A stretch of 64,000 bases of DNA from Methylobacterium hispanicum (GCF_022179285.1 NZ_BPQO01000006.1:1-64000), one strand, 5' to 3'; shown: positions 1-7,464, numbered from the stretch's first letter. The notes: generated by a model not told the origin, from the letters alone. Translations and numbers: made by a program.

Positions 1-1
1 C

Positions 2-157
2 TTCCTGCATCTCGGCAGCGGGCCGGACCAGACCAACAACGTCATGGCCCTGGCCTTCGGCCTGCTCATCGTCGCCCTGGTGCTGGTCGGCTCGCTCTGG
101 ATCATGGCCCACCTCAACGGGACCATGATGCCGATGAGCCCGCGCCTGGGGGGCTGA
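2..157 (+). CDS. cyoD: Cytochrome o ubiquinol oxidase subunit IV, C-terminal part
   Basis: The window opens inside this gene. The visible 51 residues begin FLHLGSGPDQTNN, continue into one hydrophobic helix (MALAFGLLIVALVLVGSLWIM) and end with HLNGTMMPM before the stop. CyoD of the heme-copper quinol oxidase has the same ending: a last transmembrane helix followed by a short Asn/Met-rich tail. CyoD is a small integral-membrane subunit that helps assemble the proton-pumping oxidase. The rest of a cyoABCD operon is expected to the left, outside the window. This is host chromosome flanking the prophage. The family call is fairly firm; the N-terminus cannot be seen. Confidence 0.8.
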   Translation, partial: FLHLGSGPDQTNNVMALAFGLLIVALVLVGSLWIMAHLNGTMMPMSPRLGG

Positions 158-192
158 GGCCGCGATGCGGGCACGCCCATGAGCGCCACCCC

Positions 193-294
193 ATGAGCGC
201 CACCCTCGCGCGCCGGGTCCGCTGGGAGGCGGTCCTCGACCGCCTGACGCCCCCGGCCGGCGCCTGGTACACCGCCAAGATGCCGCGCGCGTAG
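193..294 (+). CDS. Short ORF after cyoD, possibly a truncated gene
   Basis: This 33-residue reading frame starts MSATLARRVRW, downstream of cyoD and directly before the IS remnant. Its start region lies in a perfect 14-bp tandem duplication (178-191 and 192-205) that creates two ATG codons; the first copy stops at once. I do not recognise the product. It may be the 5' stub of a gene that followed cyoD and was cut by the insertion, or it may not be translated. Confidence 0.2.
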   Translation: MSATLARRVRWEAVLDRLTPPAGAWYTAKMPRA

Positions 295-296
295 TC

Positions 297-731
297 TCAG
301 TTGCGGCACCGCGAGCGCGGCTCGCTGCAGCAGGACGAGCGCCAGATCGACGGGGTAAACGCGGTGCGCCTGTACGAGGCGCTGTCCCGTCGGCAGCGGC
401 TGCCGTCCAGGCAGCGGCGATGATCGTAGCCCTTGTCGGCGTGCAGCTTGTCGGGCTCGCGCCGTTGGCGACCGGGCCGACCGGTACGGACACCCGGCAC
501 CGCATCGAGCGTGGCAGCCAGCATGCGGCTGTCGTGGCAGTTGGCCCCCGTGAGCCTCAGGCCGAGCGGCGTGGCCCTGGCGTCCACGACGAGACAGGTC
601 GTCGGGGACGAGAGCATCCAGGGCCTTCCAACCCGCTCACGCCGGTTTTGTCCCACACTCTGAAGCTCGTTCAGGGGACGTATCCCGGGGGAGGCGCTGG
701 TACCCTCATGGTTCGCGGCCCGGACATTCAT
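297..731 (-). pseudogene. Remnant of an IS5-family (IS427-like) transposase
   Basis: Read leftward, the middle of this frame is typical of IS5/IS427-group DDE transposases: CLVVDARATPLGLRLTGAN, then HDSRMLAATLDAVPGVR, RRPDKLHADKGYDHRRC-like sequence, and then decay. Both ends are wrong: the first 20 or so residues and everything after about residue 105 lose the family pattern, as expected from frameshifts, and the N-terminal half of a normal transposase is missing. No terminal inverted repeats were identified. It sits between cyoD and the left prophage end, so it is an older scar in the host flank rather than part of the phage. Confidence 0.65.
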
Positions 732-848
732 CCGATGAAGTCCATCAAGGGCCGGTACAAGCCGGCTGCGAATGTGGGCTAAGGGGAGGGCTGTCAGGCC
801 GCGCTGAAGCTAAAAACCCAGTGCAGGCAATAACTCAGCTCGAGTGGC

Positions 849-862
849 TGGCGGAGGTAGCG
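849..862. other. Probable attL core (partial copy of the tRNA-Ser 3' end)
   Basis: TGGCGGAGGTAGCG matches the last bases of the tRNA-Ser gene as read on the plus strand (TGGCGGAGGGAGCG at 55707-55720) at 13 of 14 positions. A tRNA-targeting integrase leaves such a copy at the distal end. The match is short, so the assignment rests partly on the arm-like repeats 74 bp inside it and on where phage genes begin. Confidence 0.5.
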
Positions 863-935
863 TCCGTCGCGTGAAAGGTTATGGCTCGCTAAGTAGTTGC
901 TTATTATAGATTTCTTCAAGCGGGTTTGGGTTTGT

Positions 936-969
936 GTAGGACGTTGAGTAGGACGTTTAGTCGGACGCT
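936..969 (+). repeat. Three direct repeats, 12-bp period: probable integrase arm-type sites, left arm
   Basis: GTAGGACGTT (936-945), GTAGGACGTT (948-957) and GTCGGACGCT (960-969) follow each other with an exact 12-bp period. The same decamer occurs twice with the same period at 55607-55628, at the opposite prophage end just upstream of the integrase. The same repeat on both arms, at similar distance from the core, is the expected layout of arm-type binding sites for a lambda-type integrase. Confidence 0.6.
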
Positions 970-1065
970 CAACGTGCAAAGAAGCACCTGTCTCGATGGG
1001 CCAGGCGTCGGGGCTGTGGCCCGGCGGGCATAGCGGCAGGGCAGGGCGGTCCGTATCCCGCGCCG

Positions 1066-1452
1066 ATGTCCGCGCACCTCGCCCCCGTCCCGACCTCCGA
1101 CCTTTACACCTGGCGCTCCGGCATCGAGCGCCTGAGCCCGGGGAAGAGCCCGTGCCCCGGCCTCTACGGTGAGCAGTGGCAGAAGACGCACGCTGCTATG
1201 CTCGACTTCCTGGAGCGGTTCGGCGCGCAGGCGGTGGAACTCGGCTGGACCGACCTCGACCTGTTCTCGGTCCATGCGCAGCACGGCACGATCCGCGGGG
1301 ACTATTGCGGCGCTCTGGTGCCGATGCCGGGGCCCGTCGAGTTCATCGACGCCGACCGGATCAGCTTCGGGCTGCTGACCTACTACCGGACGCAGGTCGG
1401 CAACCCGCACCCGCGCCTGCGGGGCGTGCCGATCTGGGCGTTCAAGGGGTGA
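1066..1452 (+). CDS. Hypothetical prophage protein
   Basis: A 128-residue soluble protein starting MSAHLAPVPTSDLYTW and ending in GVPIWAFKG. It is rich in aromatic residues and has no signal peptide or membrane segment. Codon use is strongly GC-rich at third positions like the neighbours, which supports real coding. It is the outermost gene inside the left prophage end, where accessory genes commonly sit, and it is transcribed toward the phage interior. I do not recognise the family. No clear ribosome-binding site precedes the ATG; an internal start is possible. Confidence 0.6.
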   Translation: MSAHLAPVPTSDLYTWRSGIERLSPGKSPCPGLYGEQWQKTHAAMLDFLERFGAQAVELGWTDLDLFSVHAQHGTIRGDYCGALVPMPGPVEFIDADRISFGLLTYYRTQVGNPHPRLRGVPIWAFKG

Positions 1453-1458
1453 ACGGGC

Positions 1459-1698
1459 TCATTCGCCAGCTCCGACACTGGCAATGATCTCGATCTCGTC
1501 CAGCTCCTCTGGCACCTCATGCTGAGGCGTCACCAAAATCTTCGTGGCTCTGAGGCCGCGTCGAGGTCGGCTTTCCCGGCGTGCAATTTCGAGGTTAATC
1601 GCCGTTGTGATGAATTATAGCGGCTCTTCACCATGCCTTAGTACAGATTTGAGCGCTGCTAATTCGGCTGGCGTGAGTGAGATTTTGCTTTTTACCAC
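1459..1698 (-). pseudogene. Small ORF broken by an in-frame TAA
   Basis: From a GTG at 1698, preceded by a GGGAG ribosome-binding site, the frame reads VVKSKISLTPAELAALKSVL and RHGEEPL, meets an in-frame TAA (1615-1617), and then continues cleanly in the same frame (FITTAINLEIARRESRP ... EELDEIEIIASVGAGE) to a TGA. Both halves look like coding sequence with a continuous frame, so the simplest reading is a 79-codon gene inactivated by one nonsense change. It could instead be a genuine 27-residue peptide followed by debris. The product is unrecognised. It converges on the gene ending at 1452. Confidence 0.4.
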
Positions 1699-1968
1699 GA
1701 TTGCTCCCTGGCTCAGGGCCTAGCGTATCCGCTTAGGGGTACAGCAAGTCTCAATCCGCCTTCGTCGTCCCCCCGAAATTCCCTCATCACGCCCACGCGA
1801 CTCTGTCAAACACAATACGTCGCCGCACTCGACATTTCCTCATCGCATGACAAGTGGCCCTTCTCACAGCGAATATTAATGTAATTCACTTGCGGTTGGG
1901 CTGGCCGAGTTGCGGATTGGAGCCAGGAAGCACGGGCCATTACCGAGAGACGGCGCTATCCTCACGCC

Positions 1969-2232
1969 ATGGCTGACCAGAAGATCACGGGCGCCCTGCG
2001 CAAGGCTGCCATCGTCACCGGCAACGAGATCAACGCCGCGGTCGACGCGGTGCTGGCGAAGCCGAAGACCGGGCAGTACCCGATCGGCGGCGGCTACCTG
2101 CTCGACCTCGCTGCGGCCGTCGAGGCGCATAGCTTCTCCGCGAAGGCTCTCGCCGATCCGGAGGCCAAGCCCGGTTGGCGGAGGACCATGGCGCGCACCG
2201 CGATCCTGATGGCGCGGCCGGAGAAGGCGTGA
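1969..2232 (+). CDS. Hypothetical protein
   Basis: An 87-residue protein starting MADQKITGALRKAAIVTGNE with an alanine-rich helical N-terminus. No membrane segment or known motif is visible. Its TGA overlaps the GTG start of the next gene (GTGA), so the two are probably translated together. A relatively AT-rich stretch of about 270 bp upstream, which contains no gene, is the likely promoter region. Function unknown. Confidence 0.6.
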   Translation: MADQKITGALRKAAIVTGNEINAAVDAVLAKPKTGQYPIGGGYLLDLAAAVEAHSFSAKALADPEAKPGWRRTMARTAILMARPEKA

Positions 2233-2531
2233 TCACCTGGCGCCGGACCTTCGATGACGCGCCCCACGATTTCGTCGCGGAGCGGGACGGCCTCACGCTC
2301 GGGCGCGTCTATCGGCACAGGCCGGGCGGGTTGGAGCGAGAGGTCTGGTTCTGGACCGCGAGCGGGCTCCTCACGACGGCCGCGGAGATCGGCAAGGTGT
2401 ACGGCGAGGCGCAGACCCGCGAGGAGGCGATCGGCGCGCTCCTTGATGCCGTGGAGCGAGCGCGGGCATGGAGTGAGCGCACCGGCAAGCCCTATATGCG
2501 GCCGAACCCGCCAGGATGGCTGCGGAGCTGA
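2229..2531 (+). CDS. Hypothetical protein, coupled to the preceding gene
   Basis: Read from the GTG at 2229, which overlaps the previous stop, the product is 100 residues beginning VITWRRTFDDAPHDFVAERD and ending MRPNPPGWLRS. A longer frame opening upstream is unlikely because it would run deep into the preceding gene. The GEAQTREEAIGALLDAVERA segment is a predicted helix; the protein looks small and soluble. The pair 1969-2531 forms a two-gene unit at the left prophage end. Not recognised. Confidence 0.6.
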   Translation: MITWRRTFDDAPHDFVAERDGLTLGRVYRHRPGGLEREVWFWTASGLLTTAAEIGKVYGEAQTREEAIGALLDAVERARAWSERTGKPYMRPNPPGWLRS

Positions 2532-2565
2532 CCCCGATCAGGCGCTCGGACTACGACGCACCGAC

Positions 2566-2781
2566 CTACCTCAGCAATTCCTCGGTCTTGATTCCGAGCG
2601 TCCCGGCTAGCCTCTCGGCCGACACGGCATCGAGCTTGGTCAACTCGCCGAGTTCGGTTTGTTCGATCGTAGCTAGGGGAACATTGGCCAGCTGAGCCAG
2701 GCTGTCCTGATCCAGAGCGAGGCGCTCACGAGCGCGGCGCAGGGTGCTGGCAAGGGTGTTGATGGAGGGCTGATCTGTCAT
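2566..2781 (-). CDS. Small XRE-type helix-turn-helix protein
   Basis: The 71-residue product has the XRE/Cro fold order: TLRRARERLALDQDSLAQLA (helices 1-2), then VPLATIEQTELG (recognition helix region), then a third helix pair ending GIKTEELLR. It lacks any effector or protease domain, so it is DNA-binding only. It lies alone, convergent with the 1969-2531 pair, far from the main cI/cro switch. It could control the left-end accessory genes. Fold confident; target unknown. Confidence 0.65.
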   Translation of the reverse strand: MTDQPSINTLASTLRRARERLALDQDSLAQLANVPLATIEQTELGELTKLDAVSAERLAGTLGIKTEELLR

Positions 2782-3006
2782 GCCCCCCGGTACGGACGCC
2801 CAGCGCGGAAAGTTTCAGCAGGGCTGGGCGCCGTGATCCGGCAACTCGCGGCAGTGCCAAAGATCCGGGAGGGTGCGCCTTGGGTTACCCAGAAGCGCGC
2901 CGAGGTCGGTCAGCCTAGGCGCCGGGCGCCGGCGAGGATGAAGCTGTCTTGGATGCCGTGTTGAGGCGGTTGGATAAAGCAAACTTCCTGAATATTAAGG
3001 CGGCTC

Positions 3007-3261
3007 TCACGGTATATCCAACGGTTTCATGACCGGAGAGGGCGTCACAAAGAAATCCAGCCTGAATAGAATGAGTCCTGTCGTGTCCGTCACTTCCATT
3101 CGCCATTCCGGACCAAGGCTCTCTAGCCTCGCCCCTTCCTCAAGAAGCACGCCCGCATAACGAACAGCCTCTCGCCGCGCGAACTTGGTGTCCGGCAGCT
3201 CGACCCCCTTTTTGTCGAGCAGGGTCACACCGTCATAGACGTTGAAATGATAGCGAGGCAT
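3007..3261 (-). CDS. DUF6894 family protein
   Basis: An 84-residue product beginning MPRYHFNVYDG, followed by GVELPDTKFARREAVRYAG. This matches the DUF6894 pattern (a short acidic beta-strand start, then a helix with paired Ala/Arg), a family of small proteins very abundant in Methylobacterium and other Rhizobiales. Biochemical role unknown. It supports the host assignment. A second, more divergent member lies at 3776-4024. Confidence 0.7.
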   Translation of the reverse strand: MPRYHFNVYDGVTLLDKKGVELPDTKFARREAVRYAGVLLEEGARLESLGPEWRMEVTDTTGLILFRLDFFVTPSPVMKPLDIP

Positions 3262-3457
3262 GCGTTGCTCCCGGCTGTAGCAAGGCGGGAGCGCGCGTCT
3301 CTCTCAGCCGCCGGCGCCCGATACCGTGGCCGACGATGGCGAAGCGTAACAGACTTGATACTCCGCCACAAACGAAGTGCCGCACGGGGCGTGAGAACGA
3401 CAGAATATTCAATAAATGCCCACCGCGGCGCTGAGCCGGGCGGGCTGAGCGCGAGAC

Positions 3458-3691
3458 CTACGAGAGTTTTAGCCGTCGAGCGATACGTCGGAGCATGGGC
3501 AAGTTCTGCCGGAAGTTTGGCAGATCTTGTTCTAAGCCGCCTGGGTCAGTGATGCGTATATCCCAGCAGCCTTCAGTAGCCCACCTGTCCCCCAGCACCA
3601 CGGCGCTACCGGCGTTGAGTCGAAATGCTTCGCGCGGCCCCAAAGTCGATGCGGCCGATATCGTGAAGCGCACAATCTTCTTGATCATCAT
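3458..3691 (-). CDS. Hypothetical protein
   Basis: The 77-residue frame starts MMIKKIVRFTISAASTLGPR and ends in a basic tail (LRRIARRLKLS). It lies between two DUF6894-type genes on the same strand. A mildly AT-rich start and plausible composition favour coding, but no homologous pattern is recognised and the flanking 190-bp spaces hold nothing clear. Uncertain. Confidence 0.4.
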   Translation of the reverse strand: MMIKKIVRFTISAASTLGPREAFRLNAGSAVVLGDRWATEGCWDIRITDPGGLEQDLPNFRQNLPMLRRIARRLKLS

Positions 3692-3775
3692 CGACGCTCA
3701 CGAATAGAGGACGATAAGTAATGCGCCTCAGCAACGCAAATCACAACATAAAATAAATTGCGCCGGGAGTGGCGA

Positions 3776-4024
3776 TCACGTGGCAAGCGGAATTTTCCAC
3801 TCCCCCGCGAACGTCACAGTCGCCACGTAGATCTCTTGCCCGGTTTCATCACGAACGATGGCCCGCAGCACGCGATGCTCACCGTCCGGCAGTGCGCAGT
3901 GCGTCATGGAGCCAAGGACCCGGTGCGCTTCCGTCCTAGCTTTCCTCGGACAGTCGAAGCCGGCCTCTGCGTCCCCCGGCACGAAATCGCCAGCGTCATC
4001 GGTGTCGACTGTGTAGAGCGGCAT
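3776..4024 (-). CDS. DUF6894-like small protein
   Basis: Starting at the ATG at 4024 the product is 82 residues: MPLYTVDTDDAGDFVPGD, a helix (KARTEAHRVLGSMTHCAL), then VLRAIVRDETGQEIYVATVTFAGEW. This is the DUF6894 layout: a beta-strand with acidic turn, an Ala-rich helix, then two strands ending GEW. An ATG 12 codons further upstream is possible but adds non-family sequence. Unknown role; transcribed with the other leftward genes at this end of the prophage. Confidence 0.6.
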   Translation of the reverse strand: MPLYTVDTDDAGDFVPGDAEAGFDCPRKARTEAHRVLGSMTHCALPDGEHRVLRAIVRDETGQEIYVATVTFAGEWKIPLAT

Positions 4025-4193
4025 CCGAAACTCGTCAGGTGTTGGGTCGTACGGCACCAACGCGATGACCCTGGGTGGGTTCGGCCCGGCGAGACTCCGG
4101 CACGAGAAAGCCCACCGCGGCGAACCGGGCGGGCTGAAGTCGTACTCTAGGCTTGGCGCTGATGGCGCTCGAAGCTTGTGCGGGCCTCGCGCG

Positions 4194-4304
4194 TCATCCC
4201 GGCGGCCCGCGCGCGGCGACCGCCCCGCCGATGATCAGCCCGGCCAGCAGGCAGATCACAGCGATGACGGCGGTGAGGTCCTGATCGGGCGCCGGGCAGT
4301 TCAT
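4194..4304 (-). CDS. 36-residue single-helix membrane peptide of the lysis region
   Basis: ATG at 4304 overlaps the stop of the preceding gene (ATGA), so it is probably translated by coupling. The peptide is MNCPAPDQDL, a hydrophobic helix (TAVIAVICLLAGLIIGGAVA), then ARGPPG. Such mini membrane proteins at the distal end of lysis operons can be holin modulators or pure accessories; there is no direct evidence for either. It is probably the last gene of the late operon. Confidence 0.5.
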   Translation of the reverse strand: MNCPAPDQDLTAVIAVICLLAGLIIGGAVAARGPPG

Positions 4305-4864
4305 GGCGCCCGCTCCCGCGGCAGGATCTCGAACTCCAGCGCCGGCAGCATCACCACGATCGACCAGCCAAGCGCGCGCTGCAGCGGGTTGCAGTCGTAG
4401 GCCAGCACGCCGAGGATCCGCCCGCGGCCGGGCATCGCGTCGAGCGGCACGAAGGGCCCGATGATCTCGGTCTCCGAACCGACCTCGCCGTAGGCGTCGA
4501 AGCGCTCCGGCTCGAAGTCGAGGCGCCGCCCCATGCCGTCGATGATCCACCAGCGCCGGGTGAGCTCGCACTGGCGGACCCGCACGCGCGAGCCCTGGAT
4601 CAGCAGGCGCTCGCCCGGCCGGACCTGCTTGTCGGGGTTCACGATCTCCCGCGAGATCTGCCTCACCGGAGGCTCGCGATCGAGGACCATGCTGGCCACC
4701 CAGATCAGGGCCGCCAGGATCATGCCCCAGTAGACCCAGTTCAGCAGACGCTCGTAGAGAGGGGTCTGGCGCGGGGCGTGCGACAGGGCGAGTGCGCGTG
4801 CGTACAGGTCGACGTCCTCGGGCTTGGGCTTGAGGGGTTCGGGAACGGGTACGTGCTTGATCAT
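4301..4864 (-). CDS. Membrane protein of unknown function in the lysis region
   Basis: 187 residues with a Pro-rich start (MIKHVPVPEPLKPKPEDVD), one strong membrane helix at about 41-61 (LNWVYWGMILAALIWVASMV), a polar middle with WWIIDGMGRRLDFEP, and a second weaker hydrophobic stretch near 165-180. It overlaps the upstream gene by 4 bp and the downstream peptide by 4 bp, so three small membrane proteins are translated as a set. Not a recognised holin family. It may have an accessory lysis or superinfection role. Confidence 0.55.
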   Translation of the reverse strand: MIKHVPVPEPLKPKPEDVDLYARALALSHAPRQTPLYERLLNWVYWGMILAALIWVASMVLDREPPVRQISREIVNPDKQVRPGERLLIQGSRVRVRQCELTRRWWIIDGMGRRLDFEPERFDAYGEVGSETEIIGPFVPLDAMPGRGRILGVLAYDCNPLQRALGWSIVVMLPALEFEILPRERAP

Positions 4865-5169
4865 CGCGGGGACACGCCTCCCTTCACGATGACGAGGCCG
4901 AGCAGCGCCACCACGACGGCGCCGATGATGATCTTCACCAGCCAGCCGATGTTGTTGTTGAGCTTGTCGACGTCGTCCTTGACGTTCTTCAGGTCGGCCT
5001 TGCTCGCATAGTTGTTCTTCACCTCCTCGAAGAACCGATCCAGCTTCTTGTCGAGCTGTGCGACCTGATAGGCGAGCAGCCGCACGTCGCTCTTGATGTC
5101 GCCCTGCCCGGACAGGACGGGCGTGTCGGTGGATTCCTCCGGCAGCGTCGGCATCGCGTTCCCGCTCAT
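4861..5169 (-). CDS. XhlA-like coiled-coil/membrane protein
   Basis: 102 residues. A polar N-terminus is followed by a heptad-patterned coiled coil (LLAYQVAQLDKKLDRFFEEV ... ADLKNVKDDVDKLNNNIG) and one C-terminal membrane helix (WLVKIIIGAVVVALLGLVIV). This coiled-coil-then-helix layout and length match the XhlA/BhlA group of hemolysin-like phage lysis proteins. It is part of the overlapping run of lysis-region genes and may act as an extra holin or stabiliser. The family match is by architecture only. Confidence 0.6.
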   Translation of the reverse strand: MSGNAMPTLPEESTDTPVLSGQGDIKSDVRLLAYQVAQLDKKLDRFFEEVKNNYASKADLKNVKDDVDKLNNNIGWLVKIIIGAVVVALLGLVIVKGGVSPR

Positions 5170-5197
5170 GTTGTTGAGGTCTTGCTGGGCCGGCTGA

Positions 5198-5413
5198 TCA
5201 GCGCCCCGCAGTCTCGGGCGCGCATACGGCCCGCCACTTCGCGTTCAGGCTGCGCAGCTGCGCGCGCGTCTCGGCTGTGTCGGTCCGGCTGTAGCGGATC
5301 GGGGCCTCGACGGTCTGGCAGAAGCGAGCGGCGTCAGGCACCGCCGGCTGCGGGCAGTGGATCGTCGCCTGAATAACGATGAAGGCGAGGCCGGAGATGG
5401 TGCATCCGTCCAT
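5198..5413 (-). CDS. Small lysis-cassette protein (o-spanin position)
   Basis: 71 residues from ATG 5413: a hydrophobic N-terminal stretch (GLAFIVIQATIHC), then a helix ending AQLRSLNAKWRAVC. Short proteins with this C-terminal pattern are common just downstream of phage endolysin and spanin-like genes. Position directly after the helix-plus-coiled-coil protein suggests an Rz1-like partner, but no canonical lipobox is visible, so o-spanin is an inference from place. Confidence 0.5.
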   Translation of the reverse strand: MDGCTISGLAFIVIQATIHCPQPAVPDAARFCQTVEAPIRYSRTDTAETRAQLRSLNAKWRAVCAPETAGR

Positions 5414-5415
5414 GG

Positions 5416-5637
5416 TCAGTCTCTCAGATCGCGTGGATCGTCCTGCGCCTCGGCCGCGGCGGCACCCGCGGCTCGTGCTTTCTGTTCCTGACGCTCGGCC
5501 TTGCGGAGGCCGTCGACCCGCGCGGTCGCGGCGCCGAGATCGCGCATGGCGACCTCGGCCCGCTTGTTGGCGAGCCACTGGTTGAAGATCTTGGCGATCA
5601 GCGTCAGGACGGCTGTGGCCCACCACGGGAGGGTCAC
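5416..5637 (-). CDS. Rz-like inner-membrane spanin candidate
   Basis: GTG at 5637 overlaps the stop of the upstream holin-like gene (GTGA). The 73-residue product has an N-terminal membrane helix (WWATAVLTLIAKIFNQWL) followed by a charged Ala/Arg/Glu helix to the end. That is the layout of short i-spanins: anchor plus periplasmic coiled coil. It lies between holin-like and o-spanin-like genes. Architecture and position support the call; sequence homology was not tested. Confidence 0.5.
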   Translation of the reverse strand: MTLPWWATAVLTLIAKIFNQWLANKRAEVAMRDLGAATARVDGLRKAERQEQKARAAGAAAAEAQDDPRDLRD

Positions 5638-6173
5638 GTCCGTGCACCAACCTGCGCGGCCGCGGCGCCGGCCACCTCGCTGCCGATCGCGTCCGGCTCG
5701 AGGCTGAGCATCCGCGTCAGCTTCTTCGCCACCTCGGCCTCGCCTCCGGCCTGCTTCAGCACCCACGCGCTGATCGCGTTCACGCTGGCCCGATCGGTCG
5801 CCCTGGACAGCGCGGCCGCCACCACCGCGGAGCCGACGTTGAAGCTGAGGGTCTTGTCCCGGGCAGCGCCGGCCACCTCGTTCAGGCCGAAAGCGAGCCA
5901 CTTCCGGAGGGTCGATTCGACCAACGCGTCGGTGAGCAGCATCCGCGCGGGCGGGAACAGCTTGGCGAGGATGGTGCCGATCCCTGCCACCAGGATCGGC
6001 ACGAGGATCTCGGTGACAGTCTGGGCGATGGCGACCACCCACTGCCCCCACGGCACGATCACGGCGGTGTCGCCGACGGTGGCGACCTCGGCGGCGAAGG
6101 CAGCCACCGGGAAGCCGATACAGAAGACGGCACAGGCGAGCGCCAGCGCCGCGAGGAGAACCTTGCGGGTCAT
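5634..6173 (-). CDS. Putative holin or secreted membrane protein
   Basis: 179 residues. Residues 1-27 form a signal-like hydrophobic segment ending AAFA; a second hydrophobic helix lies at about 43-68 (WVVAIAQTVTEILVPILVAG); the remaining 110 residues are helical and soluble (STLRKWLAFGLNEVAG ... AKKLTRMLS). Holins of the LLH-like superfamily have this membrane-N, helical-C layout and similar length. It sits two genes after the endolysin, where a holin is expected. No other classical holin is present, so this is the best candidate together with the XhlA-like protein. Confidence 0.5.
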   Translation of the reverse strand: MTRKVLLAALALACAVFCIGFPVAAFAAEVATVGDTAVIVPWGQWVVAIAQTVTEILVPILVAGIGTILAKLFPPARMLLTDALVESTLRKWLAFGLNEVAGAARDKTLSFNVGSAVVAAALSRATDRASVNAISAWVLKQAGGEAEVAKKLTRMLSLEPDAIGSEVAGAAAAQVGART

Positions 6174-6237
6174 GTCGGGTCTTTCGGTTGTGGTGGAGGG
6201 TTGCGCGGCTCAGCCCGGCCGGCGTCGGGATCTCAGG

Positions 6238-6384
6238 TCACCGCCGGGTGAGGCGGTCGAAGAGCCAGAGGCCGAGCCGCGCCCATGGGGACGGGTTCGG
6301 CGGATAGCGGACCGGCGGCAGGGGCGGCGGCTCGCTCGTCCGGCGCGGGGCCGGCGGGAAGATGGGGCGGCGGTCGTCGGTCAC
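6238..6384 (-). CDS. 48-residue proline-rich protein coupled to the endolysin
   Basis: GTG at 6384 overlaps the endolysin stop (GTGA). The product starts VTDDRRPIFPPAPRR, continues very Pro-rich (TSEPPPLPPVRYPPNPSP) and ends in an amphipathic stretch (WARLGLWLFDRLTRR). Too short for a recognisable domain. Translational coupling and location inside the lysis cassette argue that it is made; an aromatic amphipathic tail could associate with the membrane. Confidence 0.45.
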   Translation of the reverse strand: MTDDRRPIFPPAPRRTSEPPPLPPVRYPPNPSPWARLGLWLFDRLTRR

Positions 6385-7079
6385 GCCTCGCTCACGCCGG
6401 AGCGCGCCCCCGCGATCGACGTCGGCAGCTTCGAGGCGACCGGCAGCGGCACATCGGACGGCCAGCGGAACGCGGTGAACTCGGACCGCTTGAACGCTGC
6501 GACCGAGACCTTGTCGCCCTGGTTGCCGCCGAGAAGGAAGATCTGGTCCTTGTTGGCGCCGACGACGAACCCGACGTGGCCCTGCCAGGACGAGTTGCCC
6601 CGCTTCTTGGTGGCGATGCAGCCCAGCGCCGGGTCCTTCAGGCCGACGCCCCAGCCCTCGAACGAGCGGGCGGCGAGGCTGCGCGAGCCGCGCCGGCCGG
6701 CCCGCTCCAGCATCGCGTTGGCGAAGGCGGCACACCACGCGGTCGCGTCGTCCTTCACGCCCGCGAAGCCGGCGTCCTTGAAGTAGGCGACCACCTTCGG
6801 GTTGTTCGCCTTGCCGATGCCCTCGACGATGCCGAGGTCCTGGCTCGCCAGGGTCAGCCACGCGGGCTGCTCTGGCTCGGACCGGCGCTCGCTCACGTCA
6901 GCGCCCTGAAGGGCTTTCACCGTGAGAGGTCCGGCGATGCCGTCAGCCACGAGCCCGGCCGAGCGCTGGAACGCCATCACGGCCGCGATGGTCCTCGGGC
7001 CAGCATCGCCATCGGCACCAGACGCGCCCAGGTCATAGCCGCGCGCGATCAGAGCGCGCTGGATCTCAGCGACGTCCAT
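6381..7079 (-). CDS. Endolysin: peptidoglycan-binding domain plus cysteine amidase/peptidase domain
   Basis: 232 residues. Residues 1-60 are a PG_binding_1 module (VAEIQRALIARGYDLGASG, DGIAGPLTVKALQ). The catalytic half belongs to the CHAP/NlpC-like TIGR02594-type group: a Cys in TAWCAAFANAM (Cys116), a His in GHVGFVVG (His168) and an Asn in LLGGNQGDK (Asn186) give a Cys-His-Asn set. It would cut cell-wall peptide or amide bonds during host lysis. There is no signal peptide, so it needs the holin. It heads the lysis cassette, after the tail genes. Confidence 0.8.
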   Translation of the reverse strand: MDVAEIQRALIARGYDLGASGADGDAGPRTIAAVMAFQRSAGLVADGIAGPLTVKALQGADVSERRSEPEQPAWLTLASQDLGIVEGIGKANNPKVVAYFKDAGFAGVKDDATAWCAAFANAMLERAGRRGSRSLAARSFEGWGVGLKDPALGCIATKKRGNSSWQGHVGFVVGANKDQIFLLGGNQGDKVSVAAFKRSEFTAFRWPSDVPLPVASKLPTSIAGARSGVSEA

Positions 7080-7115
7080 GATTGATTCCTTGTGGTGGTG
7101 TGAGGCAGGCGCCGC

Positions 7116-7463
7116 TCAGCGCGTGGCGACGACGCTGAACGCCATGGTGGAGAGGGCCAGGGCGACGTTGGCCGTCAGGCCGATGCGTACTTGGTTGGTC
7201 GCGACGACCCGGGCCCAGGCGATGTTGAGGCCGGCGGGGATGTCGGCGGCCGGGGTGACGGTGATCGGCTCGCCCGCGAGGAGGGCGTCGCCCGTGACCG
7301 CCGGCACAACGGTGAAGGTCGTGGTCGAGGCGGCGAGGAGGAGCGTCAGGGCGGGCAGCGTCGCCACGCCCGTGAAAAGGGCGTTCGGACCGGAGACCGT
7401 GTCGCCGGCCGGCAGCTCGACGTTGCGGCCGCCGATCCGGCAGAGCGGACGGCGCGCGGCCAT
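7116..7463 (-). CDS. Hypothetical virion-associated protein
   Basis: 115 residues, beta-rich and hydrophobic, with Thr/Ala/Val repeats and no charge clusters: MAARRPLCRIGGRNVELPAG at the start and STMAFSVVATR at the end. It overlaps no neighbour but lies 1 bp after the fibre-like gene. Composition suits a small structural or decoration protein of the tail tip. Not recognised. Confidence 0.55.
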   Translation of the reverse strand: MAARRPLCRIGGRNVELPAGDTVSGPNALFTGVATLPALTLLLAASTTTFTVVPAVTGDALLAGEPITVTPAADIPAGLNIAWARVVATNQVRIGLTANVALALSTMAFSVVATR

Positions 7464-7464
7464 G

